A stretch of DNA of 10,942 nt from Desulfobulbaceae bacterium (GCA_030633145.1 DAOVTM010000092.1:1-10942); one strand, 5' to 3'; counted from the stretch's first letter, positions 1-6,768 are shown. Program-made: numbers and translations. Notes: a model not told the origin generated them from the sequence alone.

Positions 1-1
1 A

Positions 2-964
2 CAAAATGGAATCCATCTATATGATACAGACTATTCTTACATCGCATCTAATGATATTGGTTTTACGTTGACTTCACCTTATAACGCAGGAAACACAGGG
101 CATGGGATACTGCTTGAACAGGGTTCATCTTATAATGTGGTCGGCACTCCAACAAGCGGGAATGTAATAGGTTGGAACAAAATTTCTGGCATAGCGTTGA
201 CCGGAGAGGAGACTATAAACAACAATATTCAAGGCAATTTGATTGGAAGCACTAACCCGGAATGGTTCACAAGTGGTAATTTGCATGAGGCTCCTAACTC
301 ATACTATGGTATATCTTTGTCTCAAGGAACAAACAACAATTGGATTGGTAGCCAAGATGGGCCTAATAAAATTTTAACAAGCCAAGGTGCTGGAATTCTA
401 ATCAATAGCAGTAATGACAATCAGGTTACGGCAAATCTAATCGGTACCGATGGTGGAACTAACCATTGGGGTAATGCCGATGGTGGCATTGCTATTATGA
501 ACGGCTCCGGTAACAGGATAGCATACAACGAAGTCGCCTATAATCGAGGCGATTGGGGAGGAATTTTTATTTATGGAACTTCTGCTACAGGAAACAGCTT
601 AACAAGTAATTCAATTCATCATAATAGCGGCTCGGGAGTGTTTCTGTCAGGTGGTGCCAATCAAGCAATCTCGCCACCAGAATTGACCATTAGTTCAAGC
701 ACCTTAAGCGGCACAACCTGTCCAAACTGCTCTGTTGACATTTACACGGATTCTCAAGACGAAGGCAGATATTTTGAATATCACCTTGTTGCCGACGCAG
801 CCGGAATGTTTTCTTGGGATGGTAAATACACAGAACCATTTATCACGGCCATCACTACCGATCTCTCCAATAACTCATCCGCATTTTCCGCTCCGGTTGC
901 GGCACCAAACAAATCCGGCATTCTTTTCTTTCTGCCAGCAATTTTGTCCGCAAGCCAACAGTGA
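2..964 (+). CDS. Right-handed parallel beta-helix repeat protein, 3' part (5' end outside the window)
   Basis: The frame is open from base 2 to the TGA at 962-964, so the gene starts upstream; a TTG at 68 is only an internal codon. The visible ~320 residues are rich in Asn, Gly, Ser and Ile and repeat the pattern N-x-I-x-G-N-x-I-G (for example NNNIQGNLIGS, NDNQVTANLIGT, GNRIAYNEVAYN), which is the turn-and-strand signature of pectate-lyase-like right-handed beta-helices. After the helix comes a small beta domain with TTCPNCSVDIYTD and an F-x-Y-x-x-V-A-D-A-A-G-M-F-S-W segment, a C-terminal module often seen at the end of such secreted proteins. The last residues form a short hydrophobic stretch (GILFFLPAIL). 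A surface or secreted role is inferred; the signal peptide would lie outside the window. No catalytic residues can be assigned. Family call fairly sure, function unknown. Confidence 0.8.
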   Translation, partial: QNGIHLYDTDYSYIASNDIGFTLTSPYNAGNTGHGILLEQGSSYNVVGTPTSGNVIGWNKISGIALTGEETINNNIQGNLIGSTNPEWFTSGNLHEAPNSYYGISLSQGTNNNWIGSQDGPNKILTSQGAGILINSSNDNQVTANLIGTDGGTNHWGNADGGIAIMNGSGNRIAYNEVAYNRGDWGGIFIYGTSATGNSLTSNSIHHNSGSGVFLSGGANQAISPPELTISSSTLSGTTCPNCSVDIYTDSQDEGRYFEYHLVADAAGMFSWDGKYTEPFITAITTDLSNNSSAFSAPVAAPNKSGILFFLPAILSASQQ

Positions 965-996
965 AATCGTGTTACTGTAACCAAGAAAATGCTATG

Positions 997-1018
997 AACA
1001 ACAGGTCTCTGTTGTTTT
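997..1018 (+). terminator. Likely rho-independent terminator after the beta-helix gene
   Basis: A perfect 8-bp stem, AACAACAG (997-1004) with CTGTTGTT (1009-1016), closes a 4-nt loop GTCT. The 3' arm runs directly into further T (TTTT in total, 1015-1018). It lies 33 nt after the stop codon. The stem is AT-rich and the T run short, so termination may be weak. Confidence 0.5.
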
Positions 1019-1219
1019 AGATAGAGCAGTTTTCAGTATTTAGCAACTCACTGTAATTATTGAACACTGACAGATAAGCGTAACGTAGTGAAGACTTCGA
1101 CTGATAACTGACAACTCAGACCGACAGAATGTCCATTTGTTCCTTATAGCACTGTTACTTCGACAAAAAGAAAACAATACCTCTGCGGTTTTACGAGGTC
1201 TGAAGGAGGATCCAATGTA

Positions 1220-1333
1220 TTAAATGTCAATACCATCTTTGCGTGTAAGCCAGTGCTGCAAAGTAGAGCGTGGTATCCCAAGTTCCCCTGCAATTTGACG
1301 TTGGCTTGCGCAACTGTCTGCCGACTCGAATGA
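1220..1333 (-). pseudogene. Decayed transposase N-terminal fragment (helix-turn-helix)
   Basis: Read on the minus strand from 1333 to the TAA at 1222-1220, this 37-codon open stretch contains ASQRQIAGELGIPRSTLQHW followed by LTRKDGID. This is a compact helix-turn-helix (QRQIAGELGIPRSTLQHW) and resembles the N-terminus of a family of bacterial transposases in which the HTH is followed by LxRKDxxD. No start codon is present, a stop precedes it at 1336-1334, and the protein ends just after the motif where the real family continues for hundreds of residues. It is therefore a remnant. It abuts the EcsC remnant, with only 4 bp between them. The HTH call is from visible sequence; the transposase family is from memory and unchecked. 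Confidence 0.55.
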
Positions 1334-1337
1334 TTAG

Positions 1338-1489
1338 GCAATTCCTGTGATTGGTGCTGCTGGTGGCACTATCATCAACACCCTGTTTATTGATCACTTC
1401 CAGGGGATGGTCCCTGCCATTTTATTGTGTTACGGCTTGAGAAGAAATATGGGGCTGAAGAAATTAAACAGGCATATTTGGTTCTATAA
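1338..1489 (+). pseudogene. EcsC-family protein, frameshifted C-terminal remnant
   Basis: The plus strand from 1338 reads AIPVIGAAGGTIINTLFIDH-FQGM up to about 1409. After a frame change the sequence from 1409 continues GPCHFIVLRLEKKYGAEEIK and QAYLVL, ending at TAA 1487-1489. Joined, this matches the end of EcsC-family proteins as I know them: P-V-x-G-A-x-G-G-x-x-I-N, then F-x-x-H-F-Q-x-M-A-R-G-H-F, then R-L-E-x-K-Y-G. A stop in the first frame sits immediately upstream (TAG 1335-1337), so the N-terminal ~200 residues are missing. The gene is broken twice: truncated at the junction with the transposase remnant, and frameshifted near 1409. EcsC proteins are poorly characterised and are linked to ABC transport and membrane processes in Bacillus. 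Confidence 0.72.
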
Positions 1490-1531
1490 ATGAGAAATAA
1501 ATCCGGGCATCCTTTATTTCCAGATTGACTG

Positions 1532-1591
1532 TTGCGGCTAAAGCCGCTCCTGGAATTTTGCTATTTACAGTAGGTGCGGCTTTAGCCGCAA
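1532..1591. repeat. REP/REPIN-like paired palindrome
   Basis: Two 20-nt arms (1532-1551 and 1572-1591) are inverted copies of each other with one mismatch, separated by 20 nt. Each arm also contains its own palindrome, GCGGCT-AA-AGCCGC on the left and GCGGCT-TT-AGCCGC on the right. Two REP-type hairpins facing each other across a short spacer is the arrangement called a REPIN, and the GGCTTTAGCC core is close to REP cores known from pseudomonads. In the transcript it would form a strong hairpin. There is no T run, so it is not a classical terminator. It sits 93 nt upstream of the flavoprotein gene. Confidence 0.65.
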
Positions 1592-1684
1592 GTTTGTCCA
1601 TCTATATTTTATGCTAAAGTATCGACTACTTTTGCATATAAATAAAAGATACCCGCAATTCTAACAATATATTCGGAGAAAGAC

Positions 1685-2335
1685 ATGAAGGTTCTTGGTG
1701 TATCAGGATCACCCATTAAAGACAGTAATACCGATCGCGCCCTCAAAATTGCCCTGGCGGCAACCGGGGTAAAAACGGAGTTTATCAAGTTAAGTGACTA
1801 TACTATCCAGCCCTGCAACGCCTGTCTTGAATGCAGAAAAACCAACAACTGTGTACTCAAGGATGACGGAAACCTGCTGATGAACAAGACATACAAAGCC
1901 GATGCCCTTATTATTGCCGGTTTCACCCCCTACTCGTCCATTGACAGCCGCAGCAAAATCTTTATGGAACGGCTGTATCCGTTACACCACCGTCATGCCC
2001 TGATGAGTGGCAAACCGGGAGCAGCCATTGTCACCTGCGTAATGCAGCAAGGGCATGAAGGGATGGCATCGGCCTGTGAAAACGGCATATCCGCCATCCA
2101 GAACTACATGCTGGCGGAATCGATGTCTTTTATTGGCGGGATATCCATTTTAGGCAATGTCCCCTGCCTGATCTGCGACAAAAAAGAGCAATGCAGCGTG
2201 TCTGCCCTTAAGATGTTGTTTGGTAAGGATGCGACACCGGAAAACGTGAAGATTAACAGCGTGGAAGACGATACGGAAACGGTCGCAGCTTTGGAAAAAT
2301 TAGGTGGTGATATTGTTGATGCCTATTATCAGTGA
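1685..2335 (+). CDS. Iron-sulfur flavoprotein-like NAD(P)H-dependent oxidoreductase
   Basis: A 216-aa flavodoxin-fold protein. The N-terminal MKVLGVSGSP-x3-SNT (residues 1-16) is the FMN phosphate-binding loop of the NADPH-dependent FMN reductase/iron-sulfur flavoprotein superfamily. Residues 44-56 contain C-x2-C-x2-C-x5-C (Cys44, Cys47, Cys50, Cys56), followed by DD at 60-61. This compact motif binds a [4Fe-4S] cluster in archaeal and bacterial Isf proteins, where electrons pass between FMN and the cluster. Further cysteines near residues 160-170 (PCLICDKKEQC) are extra and unassigned. The natural partner is unknown; Isf-type proteins in anaerobes are linked to electron transfer and oxygen or peroxide protection. 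The ATG is chosen because GGAGA lies at 1675-1679 with good spacing. It stands alone, with debris upstream and the YehS gene 168 bp downstream on the same strand. Confidence 0.85.
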   Translation: MKVLGVSGSPIKDSNTDRALKIALAATGVKTEFIKLSDYTIQPCNACLECRKTNNCVLKDDGNLLMNKTYKADALIIAGFTPYSSIDSRSKIFMERLYPLHHRHALMSGKPGAAIVTCVMQQGHEGMASACENGISAIQNYMLAESMSFIGGISILGNVPCLICDKKEQCSVSALKMLFGKDATPENVKINSVEDDTETVAALEKLGGDIVDAYYQ

Positions 2336-2363
2336 TAGATACATCGTAAACGACTGTCAAGTA

Positions 2364-2427
2364 CCCCCCTTCAGACATTGTCAACTACTCGCAACACCAG
2401 CTTTTTGGGGGACAAATTGTAGGGGGG
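2364..2427 (+). other. Imperfect long-range inverted repeat between the flavoprotein and YehS genes
   Basis: CCCCCCT at 2364-2370 can pair with AGGGGGG at 2421-2427, and inside it TTGTC (2378-2382) can pair with GACAA (2411-2415), giving a nested stem with a ~28-nt apical loop. A second G tract (2407-2411) could compete for the same C tract. It may be a transcript leader structure or a weak end-of-gene structure. No T run follows, so I do not call it a terminator. Confidence 0.25.
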
Positions 2428-2491
2428 ATAAGCTCCTGCAGGTATGACGAAGCCGCATAGCCAATTTAATTCATTCTCCCCCAGCAACCAT

Positions 2492-2496
2492 AAGGA
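2492..2496 (+). promoter_or_regulatory. Ribosome binding site that decides the YehS start
   Basis: AAGGA lies 7 nt before the GTG at 2504. The in-frame ATG at 2444 has no comparable upstream site at normal spacing, and the family's N-terminal sequence begins at the GTG. Confidence 0.6.
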
Positions 2497-2503
2497 AAAA
2501 CCA

Positions 2504-2968
2504 GTGACCAACAACGATATCCTCCGCCGCCTCCGCTATACCTTTAACTTCGAAGATGCAAAAATGATAGCCCTGTTTGGCCTCGCCGACCTCAAGGTAA
2601 CCCGCAGTCAGGTCAGCGACTGGCTAAAAAAAGAGGAAGACCACACCTATCAAAATTGTACTGACACCCAACTGGCTATTTTCCTCAACGGGTTGATCAA
2701 CGATAAACGAGGGAAAAGAGAAGGGGCGCAACCCAAGCCGGAAACCCGTTTAACCAACAATATCATTTTCAAAAAATTAAAAATCGCCTTAGACCTGAAA
2801 GCCGACGATGTATTGGCAATTTTGGATCTGGCAGATCTACGTGTCAGTAAACACGAATTAAGCGCATTTTTTCGCAAACCGGGTCATAAACATTACCGTG
2901 AATGTAAAGATCAGATCTTGCGTAATTTCCTTAAAGGTGTGCAAATGAAATATCGTGATAATGCTTAA
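2504..2968 (+). CDS. yehS: YehS/DUF1456 family protein
   Basis: A 154-aa protein with two copies of the DUF1456 repeat. Copy one (about residues 1-66) contains NNDILRRLRYTFNFED, a central W-L-x-K-E and FLNGLINDKRG; copy two (about 79-150) contains NNIIFKKLKIALDLKADDVL, the HKHYREC segment and LRNFLKGV. From memory this parallels E. coli YehS (NDILRSVRY, FLNGLIYEKRG, NNNIVLKKLRIAFSLKTDD), including the variable linker between repeats. The molecular role is not established. I place the start at GTG 2504 rather than the in-frame ATG at 2444: the extra 20 residues (rich in Ser, Asn and Pro) are not part of the family, while AAGGA is well placed for the GTG. Translation from 2444 would give 174 aa. 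Confidence 0.87.
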   Translation: MTNNDILRRLRYTFNFEDAKMIALFGLADLKVTRSQVSDWLKKEEDHTYQNCTDTQLAIFLNGLINDKRGKREGAQPKPETRLTNNIIFKKLKIALDLKADDVLAILDLADLRVSKHELSAFFRKPGHKHYRECKDQILRNFLKGVQMKYRDNA

Positions 2969-2981
2969 TTTTCACCTGAAT

Positions 2982-3003
2982 TCTTGAGGACTCTTAAGAT
3001 TTT
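2982..3003 (+). terminator. Weak hairpin after the YehS gene
   Basis: TCTTGAG (2982-2988) pairs with CTTAAGA (2993-2999), including one G-T wobble, around the loop GACT. TTTT follows at 3000-3003. It begins 14 nt after the YehS stop. The stem is short and AT-rich, so this is tentative. Confidence 0.33.
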
Positions 3004-3123
3004 ATGCGTTATTCGCTCAGCCATAAATAATTTTTCCTTTCATTTTGCCACGAGAAAGTGGTATCCTGTACAGAGGAGTTGTCTATACCGATACCCCCCC
3101 ATTAACCATCCATCCTGATAACC

Positions 3124-5958
3124 ATGGCTGGCAACGCAAAGAAACTTTTTACCTTTCGCAGTGATGCTCTTGCAGAAGATGTCTTTACCGTCCTCAGTTT
3201 TGAGGGTACGGAAGCTCTGTCCACCCTGTTTTCCTTTGACATTTCCCTACTGGCCGAATCTCCCAACCTGGACATGGCAGCACTGCTCCGCCATCCGGCC
3301 TGTCTGAGTATTTCCGGAAAAGAGATCGGGCAGCTCTTCTATCACGGCATTCCCGCCCGCTGTATCCTGGATCGCCCTGTTGATGACCGCTTTCTCTACC
3401 AGGTGCGGCTGGTACCGCTGGTCTGGCGTTTGAGCATGATTGAGCATAATCAGGTCTTTCTCAACCGATCTGTGGTGCAGATTATCGATACCCTGCTTCG
3501 GGACGGCAACCTCATTCCTGCGGATTTTGATTTTCGTCTGAAAGGGGAATACCAGCCCAGGGAATACGTCTGCCAGTATGAGGAGAGCCATTACAACTTC
3601 CTGGCTCGTCTGCTGGAGCATAATGGAATTTACACCTTTTTTGATCATCTCGGCGGGCGTGACCAGCTAATCATCACCGATACCCAGATAAGCCATGAAC
3701 TGCCTGAGTCGGGCGGGCAGCTGGTCTTTTCCCCGGATTCCGGTCTGGACGGGATCTCCAAAACCAAGGCCGTACAACGGTTTACCTCTACCCATGTCCT
3801 AGCCCCGGAAACCGTCCGTATCCGCGACTATAACTATCGTACTCCCGGCCTGGAAATGCAGGGAGAGGCTCAGGTCTCAGAGGATGGCTTTGGCGAGGTC
3901 TATCATTACGGAGACCATTTTTTCAGTAACGAGGAAGGACAGCTGCTGGCACAGATCAGAGCCGAAGAACTCAAATGCCGGGAACAGATCTTCCAGGGAG
4001 AGGCCACAGCGGTAGGTATGAAGCCCGGCTATCTCTTTACCCTGTCCAACCATTTTCGCGAGGATTACAACCGCCATTACCTCTGCACGGGCATGAAACA
4101 CCAGGGTCGCCAGGATAATACCCTGACCGGTGGAGCCAAGGAAGTGGAGAACAACTGGTATCGCAACAGTTTCACCGCCATCAACTCCGATGTCCAGTTT
4201 CGACCGGAACGGACAACTCGGAACCCCAGGTTTTCCGGCACCCTTAACGCCCGTATTGACGGTCAGGGCAGCGGTGAACACGCTGAACTGGATGAACAGG
4301 GTCGCTATAAGGTGATCCTCCCCTTTGACCTCTCAGGTCGGAGCCAGGGCAAGGCATCAGCCTGGCTGCGCATGATGCAGCCTTATACCGGGGCTGGGTA
4401 CGGGATGCACTTTCCCCTGCGTAAGGGTACCGAGGTGCTGCTTACCTTTGTGGACGGCAATCCGGATCGACCGGTTATTGCTGGAGCGGTACCCAACCCC
4501 GAAACCCGCAGCGTGGTCGATGCGGAAAACCAGTCCCGATCCGGTTTCAAGACAGCAGGGGGGAGCAGCTTTTACAGTGACGACAGTCCCGGCCATGAGC
4601 ATATTATGATGAAGGCCGGAGACAACACCTCCGGTTTCCGGGTCGGTGCCGGGTCAGACTCCTCGGTGGCGGCCTGGTCAACCAACCTCTTCATGGGCGG
4701 CACTGCCATGAGCGTCATTGGCAGCCTGCTGGCAAATTATACCTTTGCCGCTATCCAGGACACCTCCATCACCGGCTGGAAATTTGGCCTGATCATGAAG
4801 GTGCTGGAGAAGTTCATGCTGCGGGTTCCCGAGTTGACAGATAAATATGACCGCGCCTATACCGAGGCTACACCCAATGTCATCCAGCACGAGGTGGATC
4901 TCGTCTCCGCAGTCTCCTCCATCGTTGAGATCCTGGTGGAACTCTATTTCATCGCCCTGACCATCAAGGAGATGGGAGCCGAGGGGCGATCAGCGGAATC
5001 CGCCTTCATGGTCTTTTCCAAAGAGGCTGAAACCCTGGTGCGCAATAAGGCTGCGGGCAAGCATATTTACCTCTATACTGAGACCGGCGATGTGTATCAG
5101 GCTGGTATCAACATTGAACTGCTGAGCGGGCCGGAAGAGGAGAATAATATCCGTCTGATTTCCGGGCCGAGTAACGAGGAAATGGATATCAAGGCGGAAG
5201 TGGAGCTGATGCAGGGCAACATCACCGTTACCAGCGGCAACCTGGGCAATATAGGGGCGGCAAAAGAGGAAACCGACGAGGAGGTTCCTGCTGCCGACGA
5301 GGTGAAGGAAGAAGCCCCAAAAGAAGAAGCGGGAGCAGTGGAGCCTTCCGGCAATGAGCCGCCGGTTGCTGACGGTCTCAACTTTATCAAGCTGGTCTCT
5401 GGGATCAAGGATGACAACACCGATGCCCAGTCCATGCTTGAGTTGATGCAGGGTAATATTGTCCTGAGCAGCGGCGGCACAGCCGGAGACGCACCCAACT
5501 CCCTCTGGCTTATTTCCGGGGTCAAGGGAGATGAGGGCAATGCCATGGCCACGGCTGAGCTGTCCCAGGGTTCCATTGAGATGGTGAGCGGTGAACAGGA
5601 GGAGAACTATATCCGACTTGTTTCAGGCGGGCCAGGTGGCGGGGGCGAAGAGGAAGCATCTGAGGACGGAGAGGAAGAAAGCAGTGAAAAGGATGTTGCG
5701 GCAGCAGCAGACGACGAGAGTCAAGACAGCACTGATACGGAAGGGGACGATACAGAATCAGAAGACGAGAGTTCGGAAGAATCCGAAGGCGGACTGGCAA
5801 TCATCGAATTAAAGCAGGGAACCGTCACCATCCAGTCTGGTGAGGCGCAGATCATTGTCAGCAACGGTGAGATCACACTTTCCGGCCTGACAACGATTGA
5901 AGGTGCTGCTGAAGGCAACCTGATGGTGGACAGCGATGCAAAGATTATCCTTGGATAG
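3124..5958 (+). CDS. vgrG: VgrG-family spike protein with helical insert and acidic-linker beta repeats (vgrG-1)
   Basis: A 944-aa T6SS tip (Vgr/gpD-gp5 type) protein. Residues ~8-340 are the phage gpD/gp27-like base (KLFTFRSDAL, HNQVFLNRSVVQIID, QYEESHYNFLARLLEHNGIY). Residues ~370-460 are the gp5-like OB fold, with the highly conserved block AELDEQGRYKVILPFDLSG, RMMQPY, GMHFPLRKGTEVLLTFVDG and AGAVPNPE. VgrG trimers cap the Hcp tube and are fired into target cells. The rest is unusual. Residues ~515-645 are helical with two hydrophobic segments (about 522-544 and 592-613). From ~645 a beta region begins (GKHIYLYTETGDVY), followed by repeats of I-x-L-[ILV]-S-G ... E-L-x-Q-G-x-I-x-x-x-S-G starting near 662, 753, 795 and 828. 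Acidic low-complexity linkers (712-750, 840-888) interrupt them. ATG 3124 follows an in-frame stop at 3103-3105; no clear Shine-Dalgarno sequence is visible. No known toxin motif is seen. Confidence 0.9.
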   Translation: MAGNAKKLFTFRSDALAEDVFTVLSFEGTEALSTLFSFDISLLAESPNLDMAALLRHPACLSISGKEIGQLFYHGIPARCILDRPVDDRFLYQVRLVPLVWRLSMIEHNQVFLNRSVVQIIDTLLRDGNLIPADFDFRLKGEYQPREYVCQYEESHYNFLARLLEHNGIYTFFDHLGGRDQLIITDTQISHELPESGGQLVFSPDSGLDGISKTKAVQRFTSTHVLAPETVRIRDYNYRTPGLEMQGEAQVSEDGFGEVYHYGDHFFSNEEGQLLAQIRAEELKCREQIFQGEATAVGMKPGYLFTLSNHFREDYNRHYLCTGMKHQGRQDNTLTGGAKEVENNWYRNSFTAINSDVQFRPERTTRNPRFSGTLNARIDGQGSGEHAELDEQGRYKVILPFDLSGRSQGKASAWLRMMQPYTGAGYGMHFPLRKGTEVLLTFVDGNPDRPVIAGAVPNPETRSVVDAENQSRSGFKTAGGSSFYSDDSPGHEHIMMKAGDNTSGFRVGAGSDSSVAAWSTNLFMGGTAMSVIGSLLANYTFAAIQDTSITGWKFGLIMKVLEKFMLRVPELTDKYDRAYTEATPNVIQHEVDLVSAVSSIVEILVELYFIALTIKEMGAEGRSAESAFMVFSKEAETLVRNKAAGKHIYLYTETGDVYQAGINIELLSGPEEENNIRLISGPSNEEMDIKAEVELMQGNITVTSGNLGNIGAAKEETDEEVPAADEVKEEAPKEEAGAVEPSGNEPPVADGLNFIKLVSGIKDDNTDAQSMLELMQGNIVLSSGGTAGDAPNSLWLISGVKGDEGNAMATAELSQGSIEMVSGEQEENYIRLVSGGPGGGGEEEASEDGEEESSEKDVAAAADDESQDSTDTEGDDTESEDESSEESEGGLAIIELKQGTVTIQSGEAQIIVSNGEITLSGLTTIEGAAEGNLMVDSDAKIILG

Positions 5959-5970
5959 GGGAAAAGAACA

Positions 5971-6738
5971 ATGAAAAGCGTATGGATTACAGCCTTGGCA
6001 GAAGAGCAGGTATCTATTGTCAACCTCATTGAGACTGCCTCAAAATACGGTCTCAAAGCGGACGGCCATTTCTGGGTGGATGAGGTCAAGAAGATGGCCT
6101 GGATGGGGGTGACAGGTGAATTGAGAAAAACAGAGAACACCCTCTGGGTCATTGCCGGTAAGCTGGAAGATCTGAAGCCGACCGTGCGCTACGGCCTGAC
6201 TCTGCTGGTGCTGACCATGCAGATGGAACGACCCGATCTCTCCCTGCTCTGGGTTGATACCGGGGATGAGGTCACAGCGGAAGAACTGCCCACGAGCCTG
6301 GCCGGGATTCCCATTGTTCAGGCGGACAGTGCTTTGCTGGGAGCCAAACTGGCAGCAGGTGCCAATATGAAGGCTCGGCCTCCTGAGCTGGAATACCGTC
6401 TCCGCGTCCATGCCAATCCCGGCTTCGGGATCTGGTTTGAGGTTGGCCCGGCAGGAGATGAGAGCTGGGTCGGAGCCATGTTTGCGGTAAACGGCGGTGA
6501 GGTCAAGGCGCACGGTGCAGGCCCTGCCAATGTCCTGCCGGAAAAATGCGTCCTGGAATATCCCATGGAGGGGCTGAAACTCAATCTGGGCGAAACAGAG
6601 TATATTGGCTGGGCAGTGTCCAACCGGCTGGACAGGGAATTATCCTATTTTGTCAAGGTGGATGAGGTGCCGGAAGGGTTTCTCTTTGGTCCTCTGGCAG
6701 AAGATGAAGCTGGCGAGGTGCATGTAGTGCGAATTTAA
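5971..6738 (+). CDS. Unrecognised 255-aa protein encoded directly after vgrG-1
   Basis: I do not recognise this family. It starts 12 nt after the vgrG-1 stop with an AGGGG-type ribosome site (5958-5962), so the two genes are almost certainly co-transcribed. The N-terminal half (about 1-130) alternates hydrophobic strands and helices (SVWITALAEEQVSIVNLIE, TLWVIAG, YGLTLLVLTMQM, LSLLWVDTGDE, GIPIVQAD), suggesting an alpha/beta fold. The second half (about 139-255) looks all-beta (LEYRLRVHANPGFGIWFEVG, ESWVGAMFAVNGGEV, YFVKVDEVPEGFLFGPL). There is no signal peptide or membrane segment; it is probably cytosolic and acidic. Genes in this position after vgrG often encode adaptors or chaperones that load an effector on the spike, or the effector or immunity protein itself. 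An adaptor or VgrG-specific partner is my preferred guess, but nothing in the sequence proves it. Confidence 0.75.
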   Translation: MKSVWITALAEEQVSIVNLIETASKYGLKADGHFWVDEVKKMAWMGVTGELRKTENTLWVIAGKLEDLKPTVRYGLTLLVLTMQMERPDLSLLWVDTGDEVTAEELPTSLAGIPIVQADSALLGAKLAAGANMKARPPELEYRLRVHANPGFGIWFEVGPAGDESWVGAMFAVNGGEVKAHGAGPANVLPEKCVLEYPMEGLKLNLGETEYIGWAVSNRLDRELSYFVKVDEVPEGFLFGPLAEDEAGEVHVVRI

Positions 6739-6768
6739 ATGTGCGGATTTAAATGTGCGGATTTAAAA
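6727..6768. repeat. Three tandem 14-bp repeats across two convergent stop codons
   Basis: Copies at 6727-6740 (GTGCGAATTTAAAT), 6741-6754 (GTGCGGATTTAAAT) and 6755-6768 (GTGCGGATTTAAAA) differ from the middle copy by one base each. Every copy contains the palindrome TTTAAA, which gives a TAA on either strand. The first copy supplies the stop of the 255-aa gene (TAA 6736-6738); the third supplies the stop of map on the other strand (6763-6765). The gap between the two stops is only 24 bp. Confidence 0.9.

Larger units (their letters stand above)
965..1684. other. 720-bp gene-free stretch containing gene and transposon debris
   Basis: No intact coding region is convincing here. From left to right it contains the hairpin terminator (997-1018), about 200 bp with short echoing motifs around 1064-1115 (CTGACAGATAA, CTGATAACTGACAACT), the transposase remnant, the EcsC remnant, the paired REP-like palindrome, and an AT-rich leader before the flavoprotein gene. 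That leader contains TATAAA at 1637-1642 as a possible -10 element, but I find no good -35 element at the right spacing. Confidence 0.6.

Noticed and set aside
1144..1341. 65-codon minus-strand frame with an ATG start, overlapping the transposase remnant
   Set aside because: The recognisable HTH motif is in a different minus-strand frame over the same bases, so this ATG frame is a by-product of decayed sequence.
1532..1591. CRISPR repeat or rho-independent terminator at the paired palindromes
   Set aside because: There are only two arms, in inverted rather than direct orientation, and no T run follows. A REP-type pair explains it better.
3045..3067. TTGCCA ... TATCCT as a promoter for vgrG-1
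   Set aside because: The spacing is only 11 nt, too short for a sigma-70 promoter. The CTGTACAG palindrome at 3066-3073 is noted but too short to call a site.
5097..5800. Minus-strand open frames opposite the acidic linkers of vgrG-1
   Set aside because: Ser/Pro/Leu-rich translations are the expected complement of the Glu/Asp/Ser codons on the plus strand. No ribosome site or domain supports them.
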